64,000 bases of DNA from Sphingobacteriales bacterium 44-61 (lineage in GTDB: Bacteria > Bacteroidota > Bacteroidia > Chitinophagales > Chitinophagaceae), in contig MKTW01000016.1 of NCBI GenBank assembly GCA_001898405.1, positions 124,001 to 188,000 of the forward strand, given 5' to 3'. The position numbers were made by a program, and so were the translations under genes. The notes below the pieces were generated by a model that had not been told where the DNA came from, did no database searches, and worked only from the letters and a program-made list of their open reading frames with translations. Positions 45,423 to 54,067 of the stretch are shown one piece after another. Position 1 is the stretch's first letter. Each line of letters starts with the position of its first letter.

Positions 45423-46463
45423 TCACGGTTGAGTTAGATTAAATACACCTATTTTATCATTACTCAAACCTAATATTCTGTTTGATCCAATAAAGTAATA
45501 TTGCAATACATCTTTTCCTTTCAACGAGGGTAAATAAAAACTGCCGAGATAATGACCATCCTCTATCTTATAGCGATCTATCACAATGTTTTTGTCAAAA
45601 TCATTATTGTGTTCATTATCGGCCATCAATTTAGAACGTAGGTAAAGAGTTTTATTATAGATAGTTGCATGTCCGTTTATACTGATTGGCGGCTTTTTAA
45701 AAGTTACACCTCTCTTTGTATGTACAATCTCTGTTTTTAATGTGTGTGTGGTGTCTATGGTCTGTGTATTGTAATTAAGTTTCATCATGGTATCAAAGCA
45801 GGTCAGTTCGTTTACATAGGAAGTGGCAAAAACTAATTTATCACTTTGCTTATCATAGTTTAATGAACCTGCGTATAGAAATCCCGCATCTTGCATTGGT
45901 TTTGAAAGATTGCCTTCAGTTATAAGGATATTACCTTTCCCATCCATTAATTTGAACTTTGCATTTAAGGTAGTAGTATCAATATAGCGTATAACGAAGC
46001 GATTACTATCTAACATTACGCTATTGTGGAATACTCCATGAAATGGCAGTACTCTTACCTCTGATTTGCCTGTTATCAAGTCAGCCTTAATGATCCTTTG
46101 AGCATTGCTTGAAACAATATAAGCGTACGGGAATATCACATTACATCTGAATGCCGGTGCTAAGCGCTTGATTGGTGGTATGTCAAGATTGAAGGTATCG
46201 AGTTTACTTAGGTTAGTATTTGTCATAAAGATTTTGGTTGGGTCTGTACCCATCAGAAAAAGACTATCTCCCTGCTGGCCGCATACTTCTCTAAAGTGCC
46301 AGCCAAAATCAGCCTCTTTAATTAAGGTTGCGGTTGTGCCGTCAAAATTGCGTACAAAACCGTTCTTAACCCTGTTTGGCGCTCCGTTGGTTTTGTTAAG
46401 CGCATACAAAATGCCTACGGCTACTACAATAAGTACTAATAATAAGGTAAGATGTTTTCTCAT
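45423..46463 (-). CDS. Exported beta-propeller-like protein (module 2 only)
   Basis: 346 residues from the ATG at 46463 (MRKHLTLLLVLI); an ATG at 46487, three bases after the mauE stop codon, is also in frame and would add 8. An N-terminal signal anchor or signal peptide (about 4-20) precedes a beta-rich repeat protein with strands such as DSLFLMGTDPTKIFMTN and QRIIKADLITGKSEV, like a six- or seven-bladed propeller. Two cysteines (in EVCGQQ and FRCNV) lie in the first 120 residues. No counterpart in module 1. Probably periplasmic or surface-exposed; role unknown. Confidence 0.7.
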   Translation of the reverse strand: MRKHLTLLLVLIVVAVGILYALNKTNGAPNRVKNGFVRNFDGTTATLIKEADFGWHFREVCGQQGDSLFLMGTDPTKIFMTNTNLSKLDTFNLDIPPIKRLAPAFRCNVIFPYAYIVSSNAQRIIKADLITGKSEVRVLPFHGVFHNSVMLDSNRFVIRYIDTTTLNAKFKLMDGKGNILITEGNLSKPMQDAGFLYAGSLNYDKQSDKLVFATSYVNELTCFDTMMKLNYNTQTIDTTHTLKTEIVHTKRGVTFKKPPISINGHATIYNKTLYLRSKLMADNEHNNDFDKNIVIDRYKIEDGHYLGSFYLPSLKGKDVLQYYFIGSNRILGLSNDKIGVFNLTQP

Positions 46464-46490
46464 GTGCGTAAAGTTTAAGGTACTCATGGA

Positions 46491-46976
46491 TTATGATGCG
46501 ACTTGTGGCCGGTTTATGGGTGGAAGGGTAGTGGTGTCTTTTGGAGATGTACCCCTACTGATATTGCGGTTATACACCATTAAAATGATACCTGTTAATG
46601 CCAAAAGCGTAAAGAAGATATTAAAGATGAGGTGCTCGTGCCAGCCCAGATCATTAAGAATTCCCCCACAACTGCAAGGCACAAAATAACTGTAATTGAG
46701 CATAGCATAGATATAGCCTGTAAAAATCAACATACCAAAGAAAGAGAGGTACATAGCTAATAGCCGGGTGGCCTTTGGTATAAAGAGCAATGCGGTAATG
46801 ATCTCTGCAGTGGGAAGTGCTTTGGCAATAAAGTCTGCCAGGTGCTGTACATAAGGCGAGCGCCCTAACTGAAATTTGAAGTTGTCATAATCGCCAATTT
46901 TACTGAAACCTGCATATACCCAAAGGGCAATAAATAGCAGAATAATGACGGTGACCGCAAGGTTGCGAACTTTCAT
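46491..46976 (-). CDS. MauE/DoxX-like redox membrane protein (module 2)
   Basis: 161 residues, four membrane helices (about 8-25, 50-70, 75-95, 118-138). The loop before the last helix has VPCSCGGILNDLGWHEH, matching the PCACGG loop of the module 1 copy, and the following NIFFTLLALTG is also shared. First gene of the minus-strand half of module 2, closely followed by the propeller gene. The paired cysteines suggest disulfide exchange with an exported partner. Confidence 0.88.
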   Translation of the reverse strand: MKVRNLAVTVIILLFIALWVYAGFSKIGDYDNFKFQLGRSPYVQHLADFIAKALPTAEIITALLFIPKATRLLAMYLSFFGMLIFTGYIYAMLNYSYFVPCSCGGILNDLGWHEHLIFNIFFTLLALTGIILMVYNRNISRGTSPKDTTTLPPINRPQVAS

Positions 46977-47999
46977 AAATGTCTGGTTGATAAAGTTTGT
47001 TTGCTACTAGATCAGAAGCCTTCTCTTTAGGCTATGGAAAATACTTGGCTATTGTGAGTGTACCCGTTCTGAATTTTATCTTTTCCTGTTACCGAAAGCA
47101 ATATAGTGCGGGGCAAAAAGAAATCCATCGGTATTATGCAGAAAGCAATCTGTTTTATGCAGATGATGGCGATGCGTATGCAAACGTAATGTAGCAGCTT
47201 AAAAATAACGTTCAATTAGTAGCAGTAAAAACCATTACTGTTATCCTGATTGCCTGATAAGGTCATCTTCCTAACGAAGTAATATCGTTGTAGTCCATAA
47301 ATGGAAAGACCTAATTGGAGAATATTTTTTATCGTCTCTACTCCCTGGTACCTGCAAACGGGTCATATCCGCATAATAGAAAATTGAAAGAAGATTGGTT
47401 TGAATCTTCAAAATTTAAGAGTAAACCGAATAGAATAATAAGTGTAACTGCAGACTTGAATGTGGTGGCAGAAAAAAGAAAGGAGATGCAAATATGTAAA
47501 GGTTTGTGCGTAATGAATTTAGTGTATGGTATACAGCGGACGGAAAGGAGTAGGGCTTTTCTCCATAAGGATGAATCAATCGCAGTACTAAAACAATTGA
47601 TGTAGAAATAAAAATGTTGCTAATTTTAAGAGAAGAGGATTGGATAGGCATAATTTACCTACCCAACGCCTAATGGGTTTGCGCCAGGGTAAACGCACAA
47701 ACACCTGCTTTCTGATATCTGACAAACAGAAATGCTATTTTATTCCGGTACCGGTTGGACAGGTTGGGTACAAAGAGACAATAGTTGTAGTTGGTGGATC
47801 GCTTTGATCGCCTCTTTTGTTTGTGTTTTTGCTTCTACTGAAAGTCAGTAGAGTTTTGGATCTGATTTTTAGGTTTTTCATTTTCAGTTGGATTTTAAAG
47901 TATACAGCAAGTTATTTATCAAATATGTTTTTACCTAAATATTTACTTAGAAAGCATCAATGATGATGTGAATGATGCTTTTGGCTATGCGAACGGCAA
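46977..47999. other. Gene-poor region between module 2 and second kinase
   Basis: About 1 kb with no convincing gene. Short open frames (for example 47315-47605 plus) lack recognisable features. It contains a hairpin TCTACTGA-AAG-TCAGTAGA at 47834-47852 and the palindrome CCGGTACCGG near 47746. It must hold the promoter of the minus-strand mauE operon. Confidence 0.5.
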
Positions 48000-49046
48000 A
48001 TGACGAAAATAACATTGATGTTGGAGACACGACATATACGAGGTTACCTTTTTGGCACACTGGCAATGGTTGGATATGAACAGAGTGTAGTGCTCTTATT
48101 TTATGGAAAATTGATGCTTCCTGAATTGATTTATTATTTGGTGGATATACCATTTTTTTATCTATGCGCATTTGTCTTGTTTCCCACAATAGGCCATAAA
48201 AGTAACGGCTGGATAAAGCCAATTCTTTACAGCTTGATATTTATTGCAGGTTTTACCGTTTTAGAGACCACAGCCGCCGCAATAATCCAGTACTGGAACC
48301 AGGCAGAGTTTAAAATTCCTTCAAGAGTTGGTTTTTACAAAAAAATGCTGTTACGTTGTTTTTATGTCGCTGGATTGAGTTTTGCCTATTATCTGGCCAG
48401 TAGGGGCATCAGAAGAGCTAAAGTCGCAAGGGAAAGAGAATTGCAATTAATGAAACAGGAACGCAATCAGGCAGAACTCGAAAGCGCTTTTTTACGGTCA
48501 CAGATCAATCCTCATTTGCTATTCAATTCCCTTCAGTTCATTGAACACCAGGTAGAGGTGGGATCACCCAAGGCCTTGCAGGCTGTTAGGCTATTGGGCG
48601 AAGTCATGCAGTATTCCCTTAGTGCTACCTCCGGTCGTAATACCATCCCATTGGAGGATGAAATCAACCACATCAAGCAGTATGTACAGTTGTTGCGTTT
48701 ACGCCAGGATAACCGCCAATATTTTGAATTGGACATTGATGCCCAGGCTGCCGCTACGGAGCTTCAATTGCCTCCGGGTATATTGGTCAACTTCGTGGAG
48801 AATGTTTTTAAGCACGGTGATCTCTCCGAGGAAGGCGATCCGGCTAAGATACAGCTAGCAGTTTACAATAGGCATCTGACCATGCACCTCCATAATCTTA
48901 AAATGCCGGAAACGACCTACCGTAGAACGGGCATAGGCATGAACAATATCAGAAGGCGATTGGATCTGCTTTACCCCGGAGCCTATGTGCTGCGCAGCAC
49001 TGAACAGAACAACCATTATCACCTATATTTCGAAATTGAACTATGA
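48000..49046 (+). CDS. LytS-type sensor histidine kinase (second pair)
   Basis: 348 residues. Four membrane helices in the first 140 residues with no large sensor loop, then a coiled coil (KVARERELQLMKQERNQAE), the His_kinase domain with RSQINPHLLFNSLQF and an ATPase domain with VENVFKHGD and the glycine box RTGIGMNNI. Its stop codon overlaps the start of the LytTR regulator by four bases (ATGA), so they are co-translated. Same size and design as the kinase at 9187. Confidence 0.92.
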   Translation: MTKITLMLETRHIRGYLFGTLAMVGYEQSVVLLFYGKLMLPELIYYLVDIPFFYLCAFVLFPTIGHKSNGWIKPILYSLIFIAGFTVLETTAAAIIQYWNQAEFKIPSRVGFYKKMLLRCFYVAGLSFAYYLASRGIRRAKVARERELQLMKQERNQAELESAFLRSQINPHLLFNSLQFIEHQVEVGSPKALQAVRLLGEVMQYSLSATSGRNTIPLEDEINHIKQYVQLLRLRQDNRQYFELDIDAQAAATELQLPPGILVNFVENVFKHGDLSEEGDPAKIQLAVYNRHLTMHLHNLKMPETTYRRTGIGMNNIRRRLDLLYPGAYVLRSTEQNNHYHLYFEIEL

Positions 49047-49762
49047 AAGTTACGTGTTACATTCTTGATGATGAACCTTATGCTATTGATTTTCTCTCCC
49101 GTTTTATTGAACGAACGCCGGAACTGGAACTCATAGGTTCCAATACCAATGCTGTGGAAGCGCTTGGTAAGTTCCTGGCCAAGGAAATATCGGCAGACAT
49201 CATTTTCGTAGATATTGAGATGCCAAAGCTCAACGGATTGGACTTTGCCGCACAGGTTGGCCATTTGGCTCAAGTGGTGCTGGTTACCGGGGACAACTCA
49301 CAGTCGCTTCAGGCATACGAATTGGGAGTAGTTGATTATCTGATCAAACCTGTTTCGTATCTACGTTTTATCAACTGTATTAACCGTATCAGGAAAAACT
49401 TTCCCTCAGTGACCCAGTCACCTGTAACTACCGCTGACAAAGTTGCCCTACGTCATGGACCTAACCACATCATCACCTACCTCTCGCTGAAAGATATTAC
49501 CCATGCGGAAGCCAGTTCTAATTACAGTATTGTTTATTCAGAAGGAATGACCCCCATTAAAACATACATCAGTATAAGTGACTTAGGGGCAGAACTTGGC
49601 ACAGGCTTCCTGCGTGTACATCGGTCATTTATTATTAATCTTTCCAAGGTATCCAGGTTCTTCGGTAACACCATAGTTATTGGCAAAGGCACAGAGATTC
49701 CCCTGGGTAAGAGCTACAGGGAGGATTTTATCAGAGCCACTAAAAGCGGCGGCATCCGGTAA
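49043..49762 (+). CDS. LytTR-family response regulator (second pair)
   Basis: 239 residues. Receiver domain with D9/D10, phosphoacceptor D57 in FVDIEMPKLNG and lysine in LIKPVSYL. C-terminal LytTR domain (about 135-239) with FLRVHRSFIINLSKVSRF. Partner of the overlapping kinase gene. Third LytTR protein in the window. Confidence 0.92.
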   Translation: MKVTCYILDDEPYAIDFLSRFIERTPELELIGSNTNAVEALGKFLAKEISADIIFVDIEMPKLNGLDFAAQVGHLAQVVLVTGDNSQSLQAYELGVVDYLIKPVSYLRFINCINRIRKNFPSVTQSPVTTADKVALRHGPNHIITYLSLKDITHAEASSNYSIVYSEGMTPIKTYISISDLGAELGTGFLRVHRSFIINLSKVSRFFGNTIVIGKGTEIPLGKSYREDFIRATKSGGIR

Positions 49763-50242
49763 GGCCTTTATTTAATCGAAGGACATATGGTACTTAAGCG
49801 GGTATGTGCAATTTGATAGCGCTATAAAAAAACAGATGAACTGATGCAGATTGGAGTCCTAGTTTTCGGAGCAGCAACGTAACTTTTTTATGATCCGATA
49901 CGCCATAAAGTTCGAATTTCACAATTTTATACGTGTTCAGTACTGATCTTAAGTGTTTTCATGTAAGGCTATTTTTTGCATAGTAGATTTACCTTTCCTA
50001 TATTTAAAATAGCTTTGGGATAATATGTTTCAGATGCAAGCAAGTGGGCTCTTCGTCAGCATCAGGACAATTCAACTGCAGATAGGTGGGGCGTAATGCT
50101 GTTGGTTCATCCCCCAACACATAAAGGCGTATTTTCATTACTGACCAGGTTCATCTTAATGGTGGCCATTTATCGGCGTATTTTCTTTTCTGGAATAGAT
50201 TATTTCAAGAGTTTACCACTAAACCCTAAATGAAGCGCTACT
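49763..50242. other. Intergenic region after the second two-component pair
   Basis: 480 bases. No gene of ordinary size. It contains one small minus-strand frame (listed separately) and the likely promoter of the gene at 50243. Confidence 0.5.
50004..50138 (-). CDS. Possible 44-residue small protein
   Basis: An ATG-started frame of 44 codons, beginning MKIRLYVLGDEPTALRPTY and containing two cysteines further on. The composition looks protein-like rather than random, but there is no family match by eye and no clear ribosome-binding site. It could be a real small gene or a remnant. Confidence 0.25.
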   Translation of the reverse strand: MKIRLYVLGDEPTALRPTYLQLNCPDADEEPTCLHLKHIIPKLF

Positions 50243-51406
50243 ATGGAAAAGACCTATGCCTATGATTGGCTTGACAAACTATGCAGTTACCATCTGAATC
50301 CCGAATTGGTTTATCCCGGTGCCATAGGCAAAGAAGAAGCCATACACCTTACTGCCCAAATTACGATGGAAGTGGAGCGAGTCGAGCAGCAGTTAAAATC
50401 CGCATTCTTTACCATACGGAAGGGCAACGAGCTGTCTGTGCTGGTACATAAATACCATGATATGCTGGTAGTAATGATGAATAAGGTCCTGAAGTACCGA
50501 AATCATGTGCATAGCATGACTACGGGGTTACACCAAACCCTGGTTTTCCTGCTTAACAAACTGGAGGGGCTACTGCGTTTCTTTGAGCAACATTTCTCTT
50601 CTTATATGAATAAAGGATTCAGGGTGCCCCAGCTCCGGCTGATTCAGGTAAAGCGGAACCTTCTGGACAAATGGGATGCCCTGCAACAGGAAGTGACCGG
50701 TCAGCACGGCAATGGCGGTATGCTGAACCTTGTACATGACGTATTGCTGGAATTCATCGGACGCATTGACCAACTGGCCTTCGTTACAGTCCGTGAGGAG
50801 CAATATCATATTAGCCTACTGGATGATTTGGTTCATCATTGCAGCAATGACAAACTATTGTGCGAAATGATCATTTACCGAAACCTGAACAGTAAATCAA
50901 GTACGCGTTATTTTACCAACAAACTGGATATGCAGGTGAACCGTCTGGGGACTTTTGAGGAAAAGCTGGATATGCTAAGGCTGGATCATAAGGCGTTGCA
51001 GCAATTACCTGAAAACCCGGAGCTGATCTACAATCCCAATTATCCAGGGCTGAAGGAATATCTGTGTGATTACATCGAAAACGAGATATTGTACCTGGAG
51101 CAAAAGATGAAAGGCTTTAAGCCCTTAGATATGCCATCTGCCGAACTGCCAACTTTTAAAGTCATGTGTAATCTGAGTACCGATCAGATCGCGGTTGTGC
51201 TGCGGGCAGCAGATGATTCCAGGGTTGTTGCCGCCCGTTCGCTCAATGCGGTGTTTAAGGCTATCGTTCCCTATCTCTCCACTCCTAAGAAAAAAGATAT
51301 CAGTTGGCAGAGTGTTCGCACTAAAAGCTATGATACGGAAAGCCGTGATAAGGAAATTGCCATTGCTGCACTGGAAGAGATGATCAAGAGGATCAGGGAT
51401 TATTGA
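50243..51406 (+). CDS. Helical hypothetical protein, possibly RteC-like (copy 2)
   Basis: 387 residues, soluble and helical. It shares length, overall design and C-terminal pattern with the protein at 35316: a NPNYPGLKEYLCDYIENEIL segment (compare NPIFKYQKERISLKAYVIDLL) and a C-terminal region with DISWQSVRTKSYDTES. As there, RteC-like regulation of the element is possible but not established. Transcribed after the second two-component pair. Confidence 0.6.
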   Translation: MEKTYAYDWLDKLCSYHLNPELVYPGAIGKEEAIHLTAQITMEVERVEQQLKSAFFTIRKGNELSVLVHKYHDMLVVMMNKVLKYRNHVHSMTTGLHQTLVFLLNKLEGLLRFFEQHFSSYMNKGFRVPQLRLIQVKRNLLDKWDALQQEVTGQHGNGGMLNLVHDVLLEFIGRIDQLAFVTVREEQYHISLLDDLVHHCSNDKLLCEMIIYRNLNSKSSTRYFTNKLDMQVNRLGTFEEKLDMLRLDHKALQQLPENPELIYNPNYPGLKEYLCDYIENEILYLEQKMKGFKPLDMPSAELPTFKVMCNLSTDQIAVVLRAADDSRVVAARSLNAVFKAIVPYLSTPKKKDISWQSVRTKSYDTESRDKEIAIAALEEMIKRIRDY

Positions 51407-51460
51407 CGAGGGCTGGAAATTAGAATGTAAACTCCCGGCAGCAAGGGATGACTATCGATG

Positions 51461-53209
51461 TTACAATCCAATAGCATTCTGGTTTTCGGTTTCACGGAAA
51501 AGATAACGGAACAAGTCCTCGGAGCGCCAATTGGTTCTGAGTTTATCCGTCAGGTAGTGAGGGATGAAATCGGTGAAGGAAATCATCTTATCCTGCATCG
51601 CCTGAACAAAGGCGGCATCGGTGAGAAATGCCGCTCGTGGAGCAGGCTGGCAATGTGCGTAATAGGCTTCGCAGACTTCTTTCAAGGTGATTTGTCCTTT
51701 TCGCAACAATGGCGCCATTTCCATCAAGACATCGATATTCATTATGATCAGCGGTCGGATACGTGAAGTATCCAATCCCTCCTTGGTTAGTTGTTGCAAT
51801 TCTGCATTAAACTTTCCATGCAACACCTGGTTCAACCCTGCAGTATCAAATATTTTGTCGTGCGTGATAAGGATGGGATAGATCACACTTGTATCCTTAT
51901 CGAAACCGGGATCATATTGGTTTTCCTGGTTCAACAGCTTTCTGATATTGGTAATCAACTGCCCGATGCCGATCGGCTTACCCTCTTTTACTACCAATTT
52001 TTTATCGATCTCCGTCATCAGCTGTTCCAGGTCATAAGCCTCTTTTATGGCCGCGTTGATCAGGATGTCTTTGTTTTCAAAAAGAAAAGCCGCTCCGCCC
52101 TGCCGCAGGTATGCATCCGGAGGACCAATAATATGCTGCTTTTTCATATCCTCATCAAACAGCAAAGCGTCAGTTTTCGGAAAAGCATAAGTGAGAATGT
52201 TTTTCAAACATACTCCTTCGGAGAAATGAGTGGTGTACCAACTCCTGAATGCGTTAATGATTGGCGGCTTTTCGCTGTTCAATTGATTGAGCAGAAAATA
52301 TAATCCCTTGTAAATCTTGTCAGCAATAAAGAGCGGATGTATTACGCGAAACGTATGGTCATCGAGCTTTAAGAGCGGGGATTCCCGGAGTTTACGAAAA
52401 TCGACATCTTCCTGTTTGGCATAGTTATCCATGGCGAACCGTTGCAGGAAGTTCAGGTTGTCCTGATATTTGTCGTTCTTTTCCAAGACCAGGTCAACAG
52501 AAGAGGCTTTGTCCCTTTTTGACCATGCCGCGATTATGGGTAGTATACCCGCGATGTATTCGCGCCAGTCATTTATTTGGTAATACTTGTAGAGCCGCTG
52601 CAATAGTGCTTTTCCTTCGGTAGAAGATTCCAGGAATTTGAATAACATCAAGGCTTTGTGCACCTGGGCTGCTGCGTAGTCCTTAAAATGAAAATTGATG
52701 ATATCGCTCGTGGGGAAATTATAATTCAATAGTAACGCAGCCATATACTGCCATGAGTCTGGGAACATCTTCTTGGTCTTTTCCTTATCCTTTGTTTGGT
52801 TGTAATCCTGGTGCTGATTCAACAGTAACATCGCATAAAACAAATCAATCTCTGATTCTTCTTTTGATTTTGTGTCTAATGCCCCATCGTCTTCCAACTC
52901 GAGGGCTCGTTGCAGTATTTGCAGGCAGGAAATCACATGGACGATCTTTAGTTTCACTCCGTGCCGCTCTTCATAGTTCATGATGCGATCATACGCCTCT
53001 TGTGCAAATCCTTGATTGGATTCGCTAAACCAACTTTCTATGACTTGCAGGGTGTCGTCCTCTTCCGTACCGTAGGTCTCCATTCCCATAAGATGGGTCA
53101 TGATACGTAGGAGCGTATCCTTGCTTATGCCTTTTAATAATTCGTTAAGGTCTTTGTTCAGACCTGGATAGATGGTTTGCAGTTCAGCGAGCTGTTGCAT
53201 TTGTAGCAT
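51461..53209 (-). CDS. Large uncharacterised cargo protein
   Basis: 582 residues, soluble, no signal peptide. The N-terminal 250 residues look all-helical. The C-terminal region (about 440-520) alternates predicted strands and helices, with SVIYPILITHDKIFDTAG and RIRPLIIMNIDVLMEM, a pattern that would suit a nuclease- or nucleotide-binding-type alpha/beta domain. I recognise no family. It sits in a cargo slot between the regulatory genes and the transfer region, beside a HEPN-like gene on the same strand, a place where defence genes are often found. Confidence 0.65.
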   Translation of the reverse strand: MLQMQQLAELQTIYPGLNKDLNELLKGISKDTLLRIMTHLMGMETYGTEEDDTLQVIESWFSESNQGFAQEAYDRIMNYEERHGVKLKIVHVISCLQILQRALELEDDGALDTKSKEESEIDLFYAMLLLNQHQDYNQTKDKEKTKKMFPDSWQYMAALLLNYNFPTSDIINFHFKDYAAAQVHKALMLFKFLESSTEGKALLQRLYKYYQINDWREYIAGILPIIAAWSKRDKASSVDLVLEKNDKYQDNLNFLQRFAMDNYAKQEDVDFRKLRESPLLKLDDHTFRVIHPLFIADKIYKGLYFLLNQLNSEKPPIINAFRSWYTTHFSEGVCLKNILTYAFPKTDALLFDEDMKKQHIIGPPDAYLRQGGAAFLFENKDILINAAIKEAYDLEQLMTEIDKKLVVKEGKPIGIGQLITNIRKLLNQENQYDPGFDKDTSVIYPILITHDKIFDTAGLNQVLHGKFNAELQQLTKEGLDTSRIRPLIIMNIDVLMEMAPLLRKGQITLKEVCEAYYAHCQPAPRAAFLTDAAFVQAMQDKMISFTDFIPHYLTDKLRTNWRSEDLFRYLFRETENQNAIGL

Positions 53210-53566
53210 GGTGATAAGGTCTGGTGGCTTGAATGGCTTTGCTTGATGGATAAAATTAAGGAAGAAAAACTGGATTGGTTACCTTTTGGTGAAGGAGCGA
53301 AGGAATACCGTGTTTACTACGCTATAGATTCCGTGTTTACACTGTGTAGTTGAATCAGGCGACTAGAGCATCTAAATTTTACATCCGGTCAAGAAAGGTA
53401 TTGCCGCTCAATAATCTCAATCGCCCGTTTTACGACCGGTTAATAGAACTGAGAAATCTGATCGAAGAGCAAGAAAGATAGAAAGAAATGCACCAGGCAG
53501 GATGCCAGCTACAGATATGTACTGCTGGATACTTAAATTTTCTTCAGTTGATACGCAACTCCTGCA
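53210..53566. other. Intergenic region with a gene remnant
   Basis: 357 bases between two minus-strand cargo genes. The only protein-like content is the short plus-strand frame at 53350-53481. Confidence 0.5.
53350..53481 (+). pseudogene. Possible 3' remnant of an ICE gene
   Basis: An open frame of 43 codons to a TAG, without an ATG, reads SKFYIRSRKVLPLNNLNRPF and then a charged helix ending LIEEQER. The composition and helical end look like the C-terminus of a small DNA-binding ICE protein. It may be the tail of a gene lost when the cargo was inserted. Confidence 0.3.
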
Positions 53567-54067
53567 TCAATATGATTTGCAATGTTTAAGTATATTCTCC
53601 AGTGCCGTTAATATTTCGTTTAAGTCAAGTGTTTCGTCACGGAAAATTAAAGTATTATTAAAGGCGTTGTAACCGCGATGCGTATTGGTGTCAGGGAAGA
53701 GTGGGTGGGTTAGGGAAGGGTTCATCGCCAAATCAATATATACTCCATTTGAATTTTTTTCGAACCAATCTTCAATGCGTTCATCATAATGTTCGAAATG
53801 ATTACGAAATTTACGATTAGAAAGGGGGTTGTCCTTTTCAACTTTGAGCAATTGCCTTAATCTTTCGCCACGTATTTTATATTTTCCGTTGGGCCAGAGA
53901 ATTTTAGATACATTTCCTGCTGCTACCAGAATGGATTGAATGGAGCACCAGGTTTCGACATGATCAAAGTTGTCATGGGTAGCCTGCAAACGCTCCGCAG
54001 CTCTTTGTGCAATTTTAGATTGCAAGGCAATCTCACCTATTAAAATCATTTCCTGAAGTCCTGTCAT
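53567..54067 (-). CDS. HEPN-like hypothetical protein
   Basis: 166 residues, helical. Around residue 95 it has SNRKFRNHFEHYDERIEDWF, which contains R-N-H-F-E-H, the R-x4-H motif typical of HEPN ribonucleases found in toxin-antitoxin and abortive-infection systems. The flanking helices (ETWCSIQSILVAAGNVSKIL before it, LDLNEILTALENILKHC after it) fit a four-helix HEPN bundle. No partner antitoxin is obvious next to it; the 582-residue gene downstream on the same strand is the closest candidate. Also possible: an inactive structural HEPN domain. Confidence 0.6.
   Translation of the reverse strand: MTGLQEMILIGEIALQSKIAQRAAERLQATHDNFDHVETWCSIQSILVAAGNVSKILWPNGKYKIRGERLRQLLKVEKDNPLSNRKFRNHFEHYDERIEDWFEKNSNGVYIDLAMNPSLTHPLFPDTNTHRGYNAFNNTLIFRDETLDLNEILTALENILKHCKSY

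Noticed and set aside
47315-47605. 96-codon plus-strand frame in the gap before the second kinase
   Set aside because: Starts with TTG, has an unlikely composition and no recognisable domain; kept only as part of the gene-poor region.
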